Origin: Herbaspirillum sp. GW103
GTDB taxonomy: Bacteria; Pseudomonadota; Gammaproteobacteria; Burkholderiales; Burkholderiaceae_D
Direction: 5' to 3'
DNA length: 64,000 nucleotides
Assembly: GCF_000261365.1 (NCBI RefSeq)
Contig: NZ_AJVC01000004.1
Location: forward strand, 186,001-250,000
Of this stretch, positions 44,327 to 53,795 are shown in pieces. A program made the translations under genes and the position numbers. Each line of letters begins with the position of its first letter. Position 1 is the first letter of the stretch. The notes under the pieces are model-generated. The model searched no databases, was not told the DNA's origin, and was given only the letters and a program-made list of their open reading frames with translations.

Positions 44327-44860
44327 TTACCAGGCCAGGGGCGAGAGAATGCCCCAGGGCAGCGGCACCTTGAGCAGTTTGTAGAAAATGGTGTGGATCA
44401 GCAGCGCGCTGACCAGGGCCACCGGCAAGGCCACCATCAGGCGGGTGCGGAAGGTCAGGAACAGCACCAGCAACAGCACGAAGGCGGTGGGCAAAAAGCC
44501 CAGCGGTTCCGAGACCCCGATGTAGAACAGCAGCGAGGCGGGGACCAGCAGGAAGGCCAGCACCGCACGGCCACGGTGGATCCACTCGGGTGGCGTGAAC
44601 CAGCGTGCATCCTGCGCATCGCCACCGGTGGTGGCGATGCGCGAGGTGTGTGCGCTGTGCACGGCGCGCGCCTGCCGCAGTCCGCGCAGTCCACGCAGCA
44701 CCAGCAACACGGCGCAGATCATCAGGCCACCGGCCAGCGCCTGCGGAAAGACATTGGGCCCGATGTCCTGACCCATGGCGGGCAGGCGGGCAGAAGCGAT
44801 CCAGAGCACGACCGCAAAGAAGGCGATCAGCAGCCCGGACAAGGCATCATTGATTTTCAT
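44327..44860 (-). CDS. tctB: Tripartite tricarboxylate transporter, small permease TctB
   Basis: 177 residues, four spans, typical TctB topology with a variable polar loop between spans 2 and 3 (here Ala/His/Thr-rich). Start at MKINDALSG with GGGATCG upstream; 21 further codons are open but not hydrophobic. Lies between tctC (98 bp gap) and tctA. Confidence 0.88.
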   Translation of the reverse strand: MKINDALSGLLIAFFAVVLWIASARLPAMGQDIGPNVFPQALAGGLMICAVLLVLRGLRGLRQARAVHSAHTSRIATTGGDAQDARWFTPPEWIHRGRAVLAFLLVPASLLFYIGVSEPLGFLPTAFVLLLVLFLTFRTRLMVALPVALVSALLIHTIFYKLLKVPLPWGILSPLAW

Positions 44861-44958
44861 GGAACGATCCCGAAGCGGAGAGCAGAGAGCAAAGAGCACG
44901 ATGGGGCAACGCCAGACGGGCACCCCGGCCGCCAGGCCGCGGACCCGCCCCTGGCCGC

Positions 44959-45942
44959 TTACCTGGCCATGCCCAGGGTCTTGAGGATGGCGCCCATGTC
45001 CTCGTCGCTCTTGTCCATGAACTTGCCGAACTCGGCCGAATCGGCATACTGCGTTCCGAAACCGCGACCGCTCATGAAGTCCTTGTACTCCTTGCTGTCG
45101 TAGATCTTCTTGAGGCTGGCCGAGAGCCGGCTCTGGACATCGGCGGGCAGACCCTTGGGCCCGACGATGCCGCGCCAGGCGCCATTGGTCCAGGTGCTGC
45201 CCGTGAGGCTCTTCAAGGTCGGCACCTTGGGATAGAGCGCCGCCGGTTCATTGGACATGATCACCAGTGGTGTGGCCTTGCCGGCATCGATGAGCGAACG
45301 CGCCTCCGGCAGCGAGGCCGCGACGATATCCACACCACCGGCCGCCAGATCCACCATGGCCGGGGCAGCCCCGTTGGAGGGCACGAAGCGCACGGCATTG
45401 GGTGCCACCTTGAGGTCATTCAACATGCCCGCCAGCCCCAGGTGCCAGATGCCGCCCTGGCCGGTACCGGAGGCCTTGAGCTTGCCGGGATTGGCTTTGA
45501 TGGCCTTGAACAGTTCGTCAAAGGTCTTGTAGGGCGAATCATGGCTCACGGTCAGCGCGGCCGGGTCGAAGTTCATCAGCGCCAGCGGCGTGAAGTCGCG
45601 CGGCGTCAGCTTGGTCAGGCCCTGATGGTGCATCATCGAGATTTCCACCGTGGCGATACCGATGGTGTAGCCATCCGGCGTGGCACTGGCGATGGCCTGG
45701 TGACCCACTGCACCGTTACCGCCGGTGCGGTTGACCACATTGACCGGCTGGCCGAGATCTTTTTCGAGCAGCGCGCCGATGATGCGCGCCGTGGCGTCGG
45801 TGCCGCCGCCCGCGCCCCAGGGCACGATCAGCGTGACCGGACGTTCCGGCCAGGCGGCAAAGGCGGCCGGGGCGGCCAGCATGGTGCAGGCCGCACTGGC
45901 GGCCAGGATGGTCTTGAACAGGGTTCTGCGGGTCAACTGCAT
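44959..45942 (-). CDS. tctC: Tripartite tricarboxylate transporter substrate-binding protein TctC (Bug family)
   Basis: 327 residues: a signal peptide (twin-arginine-like RRTLFKTI then AAPAAFA), then the Bug fold with WPERPVTLIVPWGAGGGTDATARI and NRTGGNGAVGHQ, the ligand loops of the family. It captures a small carboxylate in the periplasm for TctAB. AGGAGACC precedes the ATG. First gene of the operon; its promoter lies in the 1-kb region to the right. Confidence 0.93.
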   Translation of the reverse strand: MQLTRRTLFKTILAASAACTMLAAPAAFAAWPERPVTLIVPWGAGGGTDATARIIGALLEKDLGQPVNVVNRTGGNGAVGHQAIASATPDGYTIGIATVEISMMHHQGLTKLTPRDFTPLALMNFDPAALTVSHDSPYKTFDELFKAIKANPGKLKASGTGQGGIWHLGLAGMLNDLKVAPNAVRFVPSNGAAPAMVDLAAGGVDIVAASLPEARSLIDAGKATPLVIMSNEPAALYPKVPTLKSLTGSTWTNGAWRGIVGPKGLPADVQSRLSASLKKIYDSKEYKDFMSGRGFGTQYADSAEFGKFMDKSDEDMGAILKTLGMAR

Positions 45943-46263
45943 GGTCTCCTCCGTTGTCGTGTGCGGCTCATCGCGCGCAATTGGGGTGCGGCCATCGCTT
46001 TGGCAAAGGACTTGCGTGACCGCCTCGTTGACCTGCGGGAGCGCCGGAGTGATCGGCCATGAGAAAAGAAATTTCCCCGATGGTCTCCTGTGTTGTCTCT
46101 GTAGCGCAGGTCTCGTGCCGTGCTGCTTTTTCTTGTAATCCGGACCAGGCCGGTTGAGCTGCATGGTATTGCTGCTGGCCACGACCGCTGCATGGGATGA
46201 GTCGCGCAGAGGTCATGTGGTCTGACCAGCGGAGGCTAGAATTTCACATCACTCCGGCAGTGT

Positions 46264-46301
46264 CAAGGATGAATCGAATGGATCAAAAAAATTCATCCTT
46301 G
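46264..46301. promoter_or_regulatory. Inverted repeat with 11-bp arms in the tctC upstream region
   Basis: CAAGGATGAAT (46264-46274) and ATTCATCCTTG (46291-46301) around a 16-bp spacer that ends in six A. The long spacer and position, ~320 bp from tctC, suit either a two-half-site operator or a mRNA hairpin. Confidence 0.55.
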
Positions 46302-46438
46302 GTGCCATGCAACATTAATAGCCCGTCGCAAACCCTTACCAGCTCTGGCTTTCAGGCTGGCAGTGTGTTTTACTGCATGTTGCAGCGGCGACGCAAAAAG
46401 CCAGCCGCACAATGCTGACAAAAAGCTTTCTCGCGATC

Positions 46439-46449
46439 TGGTATTACCA
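46439..46449. promoter_or_regulatory. GntR-type palindrome in the tctC/dehydratase gap
   Basis: TGGTATTACCA, perfect 5-bp arms with one central base, matches the TNGT-N3-ACNA operator pattern of FadR-subfamily regulators such as the one ending the tct operon. Confidence 0.5.
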
Positions 46450-46980
46450 CTTGACCAAACAAATCCGGCTGCAATAGACTCGCAGCCAATTACACAAGTC
46501 ACGTCGCATCAGCGTGCCATGCCACCGTCGGGGACGGGGCAGGCCGCAGGGCAGAACGGACGGCACAGACCCAGCCGCCATGGCACCTGCCGGCGGCTCC
46601 AGGCAACGGAGACATCCCATTGGCTTATCCAGGCACAGCATCGCATGTGAACCGCAGGACGCCGGCCGGCTGGGCGCAGGCGCGCTGCGCCGCCACCGCC
46701 TCCAGCGTGCGTGCGCGCCGTGCCTTGCATCGCTGCTCTGCGTTCGGGTCCCTGCTGGCCTTCCTGCTGATTGATTTTTCCCGCTATTTCTTTGACCAGG
46801 GCGACAGTCATCCCGTCGCCGCGCGCGCTCTCGCCTGAGTTTGACAAAGACCAGGTTCGCGCAGGCAGCAAGCATTGAACGGCACTGCTGGCCACATCCG
46901 GCCGGCAGCCCATGGATCGCATGAAGCAGGGCAAGGAACGCAGTGCGCGCTTGCGCACGCACCTTGCCAGGGAAACGACA

Positions 46981-48720
46981 ATGACCGACGACACCAAGAA
47001 AAAACCCACCCGCCGCAGCCAGGCCTGGTTTGGCCGCCAGGACCGCGATGGGTTCATCTACCGCTCCTGGGTGAAGAACCGCGGCATCCCGCACGACCAG
47101 TTCGATGGCCGTCCGGTGATCGGCATCTGCAATACCTATTCCGAACTGACCCCCTGCAATTCGCACTTCCGCGCCTTGGCCGAACAGGTCAAGATCGGCA
47201 TCTGGGAAGCCGGTGGCTTCCCGCTGGAATTCCCCGTGATGTCGCTGGGCGAGACCCTGCTGCGGCCCACCGCCATGCTCTATCGCAACCTGGCCAGCAT
47301 GGATGTGGAAGAGTCAATCCGCGCCAATCCACTCGATGGCGTGGTGCTGTTGATGGGCTGCGACAAGACCACGCCGGCCCTGCTGATGGGCGCGGCTTCA
47401 GTGGATGTGCCGACCATCGGCGTGTCGGGCGGCCCCATGCTCTCAGGCAAATACCGTGGCCGTGAACTGGGTTCCGGCACGGGCGTGTGGCAGATGTCGG
47501 AAGACGTGCGCGCCGGCAAGATGACGCAGGAAGAATTCTTTGAAGCCGAGAGCTGCATGCACCGCTCGCACGGTCACTGCATGACCATGGGCACCGCCTC
47601 CACCATGGCCAGCATGGTCGAGGCACTGGGCGTGGGCCTGCCGCACAATGCTGCCATTCCCGCCGTGGATGCGCGCCGCAACGTGCTGGCCCGCAACGCC
47701 GGTCGCCGCATCGTGCAGATGGTGGAAGAAGACCTGGTGCTCTCCAAGATCCTCACCCGCCAGGCGTTCGAGAACGCCATTCGCGTCAACGCCGCCATCG
47801 GTGGTTCCACCAATGCAGTGATCCACCTGCTGGCCATTGCCGGTCGCATCGGCATCCAGCTCGATCTGAAGGATTGGGACGACATCGGCCAGCAACTGCC
47901 CTGCCTGCTGGACCTGCAGCCCTCGGGCAAATTCCTGATGGAAGATTTCTACTATGCGGGCGGCCTGCCGGCCGTGATCCGCCAGCTCGAAAGCGTGATC
48001 GACAAGACCGCCCTGACCGCCAACGGCAAGACCCTGTGGGAGAACTGCCAGGATGCGCCGAACTGGAATCCGGAAGTCATCCGCAGCTTCGACCAGCCCT
48101 TCAAGGAAGCAGCCGGCATCGCCATCCTCAAGGGCAACCTGGCCCCGGACGGTGCCGTCATCAAGCCATCGGCCGCCACCCCTGCCCTGCTCAAGCATCG
48201 CGGCCGTGCCGTGGTGTTCGAGAACAGCGACGACCTGCACAAGCGCATCGATGACGAGAACCTGGACGTCGATGAAACCTGTGTGCTGGTGCTCAAGAAT
48301 TGCGGTCCCAAGGGTTACCCCGGCATGGCCGAAGCAGGCAACATGCCGCTGCCGCCCAAGATTCTGCGCAAGGGCATCACGGACATGGTGCGCGTCTCGG
48401 ATGCCCGCATGAGCGGTACCGCCTATGGCACCGTGGTGCTGCACGTCTCGCCGGAAGCGGCCGCCGGCGGGCCGCTGACGCTGGTGCAGAACGGCGACTT
48501 CATCGAACTCGATGTGGAGGCGCGCAAGCTGCACCTGGATGTGTCGGACGAAGAACTGGCGCGCCGCCGTGCGCAGTGGAGCAAGCCCGAGCTGCCGCCG
48601 CAGATGCAGCGCGGCTGGGTCAAGCTCTACGTGGATCACGTGCAGCAGGCCAACCAGGGCGCGGACCTTGATTTCCTGGTCGGCAAGAGCGGACCTTACG
48701 TGCCCAAGGACAATCACTGA
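46981..48720 (+). CDS. IlvD/Edd-family sugar-acid dehydratase (L-arabinonate dehydratase-like)
   Basis: 579 residues. Fe-S and Mg2+ motifs of the family are present: CNTYSELTPCN, MGCDKTTPALLMGA, and SCMHRSHGHCMTMGTASTM. The protein resembles L-arabinonate/D-xylonate/D-fuconate dehydratases more than biosynthetic IlvD in its N-terminal RRSQAWFGRQDRDGFIYRSW start. It removes water from an aldonic acid to give a 2-keto-3-deoxy sugar acid. The start has AGGGAAACGAC upstream; a further in-frame ATG (46912) exists. It leads a putative sugar-acid operon with a 2-hydroxyacid dehydrogenase and ABC importer. Confidence 0.92.
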   Translation: MTDDTKKKPTRRSQAWFGRQDRDGFIYRSWVKNRGIPHDQFDGRPVIGICNTYSELTPCNSHFRALAEQVKIGIWEAGGFPLEFPVMSLGETLLRPTAMLYRNLASMDVEESIRANPLDGVVLLMGCDKTTPALLMGAASVDVPTIGVSGGPMLSGKYRGRELGSGTGVWQMSEDVRAGKMTQEEFFEAESCMHRSHGHCMTMGTASTMASMVEALGVGLPHNAAIPAVDARRNVLARNAGRRIVQMVEEDLVLSKILTRQAFENAIRVNAAIGGSTNAVIHLLAIAGRIGIQLDLKDWDDIGQQLPCLLDLQPSGKFLMEDFYYAGGLPAVIRQLESVIDKTALTANGKTLWENCQDAPNWNPEVIRSFDQPFKEAAGIAILKGNLAPDGAVIKPSAATPALLKHRGRAVVFENSDDLHKRIDDENLDVDETCVLVLKNCGPKGYPGMAEAGNMPLPPKILRKGITDMVRVSDARMSGTAYGTVVLHVSPEAAAGGPLTLVQNGDFIELDVEARKLHLDVSDEELARRRAQWSKPELPPQMQRGWVKLYVDHVQQANQGADLDFLVGKSGPYVPKDNH

Positions 48721-48776
48721 ACGGATCTGCCCTCGCCGCTGTGAGCGGCGGCAGGGGCAGTCAGATTTTGCAAACA

Positions 48777-48784
48777 AACCGGTT
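48777..48784. promoter_or_regulatory. AACCGGTT palindrome upstream of the hydroxyacid dehydrogenase
   Basis: AACCGGTT in the sequence ACAAACCGGTTGCA, shaped like a LacI/GalR-family operator (central CG). A second AACCGGTT lies before the ATPase gene at 50120-50127. Confidence 0.4.
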
Positions 48785-48993
48785 GCACCGAATTCCACCT
48801 GCAGCAACAAGCATCAAAGCATCAAAGCAGCAGCATTAAGCAAAAGTTAAGGGTCATTCAAACAGCATTAAAGTCATCTTAATACCAGCATCCGTCGTAC
48901 CCCGGGATCACGGTACAGCCACAACAAGCGGCGGCCGTGTTCCAGGAAGTAGTTGCATCAGGTGGACCAAGACAACCATCACGGAGACGAGCA

Positions 48994-49953
48994 ATGAAAG
49001 TACTGATTACGGACTACGATTTTCCCGACGTCGACCTGGAGCTTGCGCTCTACAAGGAAGCCGGTGTGGAAGTCGTAACCGCGCAATGCCGCACCGAAGA
49101 GGAGGTGATCGCCGCCTCCGCAGGATGCCAGGGCCTGCTGGTGCAATACGCACCGGTGAACGCCAAGGTCTTTGCAGCCCGGCCTGAAATCCGCATCGCC
49201 AGCCGCTATGGCGCCGGCTTCGACACCATCAACACGGCCGACGCCGCCGCGCACGGCGTGTGGGTCGCCAACTCGCCCGATTATGGCGTGGGCGAAGTGG
49301 CCACCCATGCGCTGGCCATGGCCCTGGACCTGATCCGCAACATTACCGTCTACGACCGAGCCGTGAAGGCCGGTGAATGGCACTACACCACGGCCGGCAT
49401 CATCCCGCGCGCCTCCGACCTGACCATCGGCATCATCGGTCTGGGCCGCATCGGCAAGCGCATGGCACACATCTCGCGCAATCTGTTCAAGCGCGTCATT
49501 GCCTACGATCCCTACATCATCGATGGCGATTTCCCCGCCTACGTGGAACGCGTGAGCCGCGAGGAACTGTTCCGCCAAGCGCATGTGGTGTCGCTGCATA
49601 CGCCCTTGAACGACGAGACGCGCAACATGATCGATGCCTCGCTGCTGGGCCTGCTGCAACCGCAGAGCTATCTGGTCAACTCCGCGCGCGGTGGCCTGGT
49701 CAAGATCGACGACCTGCTGGCGGCGCTGGAGAATGGCAAGCTCAAGGGTGCGGCGCTGGATGTGTTGCCGGTTGAGCCGCCCGAGACGGCTTCGGCTATC
49801 GTCCAGCATCCACGTGTGCTATTGTCGCCGCACGCGGCCTTCTTCTCGGATGTCGCAGCACGCGAACTGCGGCGCAAGGCGGCCCAGAACCTGATCGACT
49901 GGGACCGCAACGGACGGCCCTCCTACGTGGTCGTCCAGGGCAAGAACCAATAA
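48994..49953 (+). CDS. D-2-hydroxyacid dehydrogenase (CtBP-like subgroup)
   Basis: 319 residues. The NAD-binding motif GIIGLGRIGKRMAH lies near residue 145. Catalytic Arg (SARGGLVKIDD), Glu (PVEPPETA) and His (LSPHAAFFSD) are intact. Reduces or oxidises 2-keto/2-hydroxy acids with NAD(P)H; the substrate is likely to be an acid produced by the neighbouring dehydratase pathway. The start is the ATG with CGGAGACGAGC upstream. Confidence 0.92.
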   Translation: MKVLITDYDFPDVDLELALYKEAGVEVVTAQCRTEEEVIAASAGCQGLLVQYAPVNAKVFAARPEIRIASRYGAGFDTINTADAAAHGVWVANSPDYGVGEVATHALAMALDLIRNITVYDRAVKAGEWHYTTAGIIPRASDLTIGIIGLGRIGKRMAHISRNLFKRVIAYDPYIIDGDFPAYVERVSREELFRQAHVVSLHTPLNDETRNMIDASLLGLLQPQSYLVNSARGGLVKIDDLLAALENGKLKGAALDVLPVEPPETASAIVQHPRVLLSPHAAFFSDVAARELRRKAAQNLIDWDRNGRPSYVVVQGKNQ

Positions 49954-50117
49954 GACCAAACAATGACCCCGGCAACGGGGCGCCAACGCAGCACCGCGCC
50001 GGCCGCCAGCCGGCGCTGCATCACCGTAGATGACAGAAGAAGGAAGACCACCAGGATCTTCCGTACGTCCCTCCACAGGACGTGCCTGAACAAAGTGCGC
50101 TGTGAACGGCTCCGCCT

Positions 50118-50129
50118 GGAACCGGTTCC
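50118..50129. promoter_or_regulatory. GGAACCGGTTCC palindrome before the sugar ABC importer
   Basis: Twelve-bp perfect palindrome 37 bp before the start codon of the ATPase gene; shares AACCGGTT with the site at 48777. LacI-type operator shape, but no LacI gene is present in the window. Confidence 0.45.
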
Positions 50130-50166
50130 GCAGCGTCGATACGAGGATAGACACGAGGAGCATTTG

Positions 50167-51252
50167 ATGGCATCAGTACAGATCCGCGCAGTCAAGAAGC
50201 AGTTCGGCAGCACCCAGATCATCCGGGGCGTCGACATCGATATCGCCGATGGCGAATTCACCGTCCTGGTCGGTCCTTCCGGCTGCGGCAAGTCCACGCT
50301 GCTGCGCATGCTGGCGGGGCTGGAAGAAATCACCGGCGGCGAGATCCTCATCGGCGGCACCGTGGTCAACAACGTCCAGCCCAAGGACCGTGACATCGCC
50401 ATGGTGTTCCAGAACTATGCGCTCTACCCGCACATGACGGTGCGCGACAACATGGCCTTCTCGCTCACGCTGGCCAAGAAGGACAAGTCCTTCGTGGAAG
50501 AACGCGTCAAGAAGGCCGCCGACATCCTCGGTCTGAACCAGCTGCTGGATCGCTACCCGCGCCAGCTCTCGGGCGGCCAGCGCCAGCGCGTGGCGATGGG
50601 ACGCGCCATCGTGCGTGATCCGCAGGTGTTCCTCTTCGACGAACCGCTCTCCAACCTCGATGCCAAGCTGCGCGTACAGATGCGCACCGAGATCAAGGAA
50701 CTGCACCAGCGCTTGAAGACCACCTCCATCTACGTCACCCACGACCAGATCGAAGCCATGACCATGGCCGATCAGATCGTGGTCATGCGCGATGGCCTGG
50801 TGGAACAGCGCGGCCGTCCGCTGGATCTGTACGATCATCCGGCCAACTTGTTCGTGGCCGGCTTCATCGGCTCGCCGGCGATGAACTTCATTCCCGCCAC
50901 CCTGCGCCGCAACGGCGCGGCTGCCGAAGTCGAATTCGCCGACGGCACCCGCCTGCCGGCACCCTATGGCAGCGCCTTGCAGGGCAATGACGGCCAGAAG
51001 GTCACCTACGGCGTGCGTCCCGAGCACCTCTCCATCGGTCCTGCCGGAGCAGGTATCGCCACCAAGGTCATCGTGGTGGAGCCGACCGGTGCCGATACCG
51101 AAGTGTTCTCGCGCTTCGGCGAGAGCAGCCTCACGTCGATCTTCCGCGAGCGCCATGATTTCGGCGCCGGCGATGTGGTTCACCTGGTCCCCGACCACAG
51201 CCGTACGCACCTGTTCGATACCGAATCGGGCAAGTCGCTGGCGGCGCGCTGA
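50167..51252 (+). CDS. Sugar ABC transporter ATP-binding protein (MalK/UgpC type)
   Basis: 361 residues: Walker [11 protein letters not shown]-loop [12 protein letters not shown], signature [15 protein letters not shown], Walker [13 protein letters not shown], His switch (VTHDQIEA), then a TOBE regulatory domain in the last ~120 residues. Energises the permeases at 52896-54676. Start at MASVQIRAV; the ORF extends further upstream but no ribosome site supports it. The surrounding operon has a dehydratase and hydroxyacid dehydrogenase, so the cargo is probably a sugar or sugar acid. Confidence 0.93.
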   Translation: MASVQIRAVKKQFGSTQIIRGVDIDIADGEFTVLVGPSGCGKSTLLRMLAGLEEITGGEILIGGTVVNNVQPKDRDIAMVFQNYALYPHMTVRDNMAFSLTLAKKDKSFVEERVKKAADILGLNQLLDRYPRQLSGGQRQRVAMGRAIVRDPQVFLFDEPLSNLDAKLRVQMRTEIKELHQRLKTTSIYVTHDQIEAMTMADQIVVMRDGLVEQRGRPLDLYDHPANLFVAGFIGSPAMNFIPATLRRNGAAAEVEFADGTRLPAPYGSALQGNDGQKVTYGVRPEHLSIGPAGAGIATKVIVVEPTGADTEVFSRFGESSLTSIFRERHDFGAGDVVHLVPDHSRTHLFDTESGKSLAAR

Positions 51253-51380
51253 TCGGGCGTACCGTCATTGCAGTAACCCAGGCAACACCAGTAGCGCAGC
51301 ATCACAAGAAAAAGAGTCCATCCGCAAGAACGTTGTTCGAGAGCGGTCCAATTCGACTTTCAACCGAAGGAGTAGGAGAC

Positions 51381-52712
51381 ATGAGCAAGCTGACACGACG
51401 CGAATTCCTGGTCACCAGTGCTGCCGCCGCAGCCGCATCCGGCATGGGCGCCAATGCCTTTGCCGCAGGCGCCGGTGCGGCCGGTGCCGACAGCATCAAG
51501 TACCCCATCGAACAGGGCGCAACCCTGCGCATCCTGCGCTGGAAACGTTTCGTCCAGGGCGATGAAGACCTGTGGAACGCCAACGTCAAGAAATTTACCG
51601 AGCTGACCGGCATCCCGGTACGCACCGACAGCGAAGGCTGGGAAGACGTGCGTCCGAAAGCGGCCGTGGCGGCCAACGTGGGCAGCGGTCCGGACATCGT
51701 GCTGGGCTGGTTCGACGATCCGCAACAATATCCGACCAAGCTCATCGACATGACCGATCTGGCTGATTCGCTGGGCAAGCGTTATGGCGGCTGGTACGAC
51801 GTCTGCCGCAAGTACGGCACCAAGGATGGCAAGTGGATCGCCCTGCCGCTGGGCGTGATCGGCAATGCCCTGGTCTACCGCGAAAGCCAGATCAAGGCCG
51901 CCGGCTTCGACACCATGCCCAAGGACACGGCCGGCTTCCTCAAGCTGTGCCAGGCCTTGAAGGCCAAGGACACGCCGGTCGGCTTCGCCCTGGGCAAGGC
52001 CGTCGGTGACGCCAACAACTGGGCGCACTGGCTGCTGTGGTCGCACGGCGGAAAGCTGGTCGACAAGAGCGGCAAGGTCGCCATCAATTCGCCGGAGACC
52101 CGCGCCGCGCTGGAATACGCCAAGCAGCTGTATGCCACCTTCGTACCCGGCACCCTGTCGTGGCAGGACCCCTCCAACAACAAGGCTTACCTGGATGGCC
52201 AGATCAGCATGACCGCCAACGGCATCTCGGTGTACTACGCCGCCAAGAACTCGGCCGAGCCCAAGATGCAGGAGATCGCCAAGGATACCCAGCATGCGCA
52301 CTTCCCCATCGGCCCGGCAGGCAAGCCCACCGAGCTGATGCAGATCACGCAGATGATGGTATTCAAGCACACCAAGTATCCCAATGCGGCCAAGGCCTTC
52401 GTGCAGTTCATGTTCGAGCCGGACCAGTACAACCCGTGGATGAAGGCTTCCATCGGCTACGTCAGCCAGTCGCTGAAGGCCTACGAGAAGAACCCGGTCT
52501 GGACCGACGACCCCAAGGCCACGGTCTACCGCGACTCTGCCTCGCTGATGCTGGACCATGGTCACGAAGGCCCGCTGGGCCAGGCCTCGGCGGCCTGCAT
52601 GGCGGACTACGTGGTGGTGGACATGGTGGCCGAGGCGGCCTCGGGCGCCAAGACCGTGCAGCAAGCCATCGACCGCGCGGCCGAACGCGCCAAGCGCTAC
52701 TACAAGGCTTGA
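51381..52712 (+). CDS. Extracellular sugar-binding protein, Tat-exported
   Basis: 443 residues, family 1 extracellular solute-binding protein. A twin-arginine signal (TRREFLVTS) precedes a long Ala/Gly-rich hydrophobic segment; Tat export suggests folding before transport. The mature domain starts near residue 45 with LRILRWKRFVQG. A strong AAGGAGTAGGAG site precedes the ATG. Second gene of the importer. Confidence 0.93.
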   Translation: MSKLTRREFLVTSAAAAAASGMGANAFAAGAGAAGADSIKYPIEQGATLRILRWKRFVQGDEDLWNANVKKFTELTGIPVRTDSEGWEDVRPKAAVAANVGSGPDIVLGWFDDPQQYPTKLIDMTDLADSLGKRYGGWYDVCRKYGTKDGKWIALPLGVIGNALVYRESQIKAAGFDTMPKDTAGFLKLCQALKAKDTPVGFALGKAVGDANNWAHWLLWSHGGKLVDKSGKVAINSPETRAALEYAKQLYATFVPGTLSWQDPSNNKAYLDGQISMTANGISVYYAAKNSAEPKMQEIAKDTQHAHFPIGPAGKPTELMQITQMMVFKHTKYPNAAKAFVQFMFEPDQYNPWMKASIGYVSQSLKAYEKNPVWTDDPKATVYRDSASLMLDHGHEGPLGQASAACMADYVVVDMVAEAASGAKTVQQAIDRAAERAKRYYKA

Positions 52713-52895
52713 TACCATCGGCCTGAAGGGCAGCGACGCAGCCGCACCGGGTTCCCTCGGGACAGCGGGCAAAGGGGCAGGTTGTCAGGGCCTGCCGGCC
52801 CGATGCGGCATCGCTGGCGCATCGCCAGGCGTGGCTGCGCATCACTACAGTACTGGCCGCGGACTCGTTCTGCGGCCCTTTCATCGAGGCACATC

Positions 52896-53795
52896 ATGCT
52901 ATCCCGATTCCTGAACAACCGTAACGTCCTGGGCATGCTGTTCATGGCCCCGGCCGTGATCCTGCTGGTGGTGTTCCTGACCTACCCGCTGGGCCTGGGC
53001 ATCTGGCTGGGCTTCACCGATACCAAGATCGGCGGCGAAGGCAGCTTCATCGGCCTGGACAACTTCACCTATCTGGCCGGCGATTCGCTGGCGCAGCTGT
53101 CGCTGTTCAATACCGTGTTCTACACGGTCAGCGCCAGCATCCTGAAATTTGCACTCGGCCTGTGGCTGGCCATCCTGCTCAACAAGAACGTACCGCTGAA
53201 GACCTTCTTCCGCGCCATCGTGCTGCTGCCCTGGATCGTGCCAACCGCGCTGTCGGCGCTGGCCTTCTGGTGGCTGTATGACGCGCAGTTTTCCGTCATC
53301 AGCTGGGCCTTGCACAAGATGGGGCTGATCGATCACTACATCGACTTCCTGGGCGACCCGTGGAATGCGCGCTGGTCGACGGTCTTCGCCAACGTCTGGC
53401 GCGGCATCCCCTTCGTGGCCATTTCGCTGCTGGCGGGCCTGCAGACGATCTCGCCCTCGCTGTATGAGGCCGCAGCCATCGACGGTGCCACGCCATGGCA
53501 GCAGTTCCGCCACGTGACGCTGCCGCTGTTGACGCCGATCATCGCGGTGGTGATGACCTTCTCGGTGCTGTTCACCTTCACCGACTTCCAGCTGATCTAT
53601 GTGCTCACCCGTGGTGGTCCGTTGAACGCCACCCACCTGATGGCCACGCTCTCGTTCCAGCGCGCCATTCCGGGCGGTGCCCTGGGCGAAGGCGCGGCGC
53701 TGGCAACCTACATGATTCCCTTCCTGCTGGCAGCGATCATGTTCTCGTATTTCGGCCTGCAACGTCGCGGCTGGCAACAAGGAGGTGACAAATAA
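52896..53795 (+). CDS. Sugar ABC transporter permease (MalF/UgpA type)
   Basis: 299 residues with six spans; the EAA loop is EAAAIDGATPWQQFRHVTLPLLTP. Pairs with the next gene; the two overlap by one base (TAATG), with a GGAGGTGA site in between. The gap to the binding-protein gene (183 bp) is long and has no terminator. Confidence 0.93.
   Translation: MLSRFLNNRNVLGMLFMAPAVILLVVFLTYPLGLGIWLGFTDTKIGGEGSFIGLDNFTYLAGDSLAQLSLFNTVFYTVSASILKFALGLWLAILLNKNVPLKTFFRAIVLLPWIVPTALSALAFWWLYDAQFSVISWALHKMGLIDHYIDFLGDPWNARWSTVFANVWRGIPFVAISLLAGLQTISPSLYEAAAIDGATPWQQFRHVTLPLLTPIIAVVMTFSVLFTFTDFQLIYVLTRGGPLNATHLMATLSFQRAIPGGALGEGAALATYMIPFLLAAIMFSYFGLQRRGWQQGGDK

Larger units (their letters stand above)
45943..46980. 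other. 1-kb intergenic region between divergent tctC and sugar-acid dehydratase genes
   Basis: Long gap without a convincing gene. Short open frames on either strand are non-conserved in composition and have no ribosome sites. AT-rich stretches around 46200-46500 probably hold the divergent promoters. It contains a 38-bp inverted repeat (46264-46301) and a TGGTATTACCA palindrome (46439-46449), listed separately. The 46520-46980 part is GC-rich and has lost any coding signal; it could be a long leader of the dehydratase mRNA or a decayed gene. Confidence 0.6.

Noticed and set aside
42971..45103. 710-codon plus-strand open frame over tctA/tctB
   Set aside because: It crosses two well-supported genes and the gap between them; composition is that of an antisense frame.
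46197..46418. 73-codon plus-strand open frame in the 1-kb gap
   Set aside because: No ribosome site and it spans the 11-bp-arm inverted repeat; product unlike any family.
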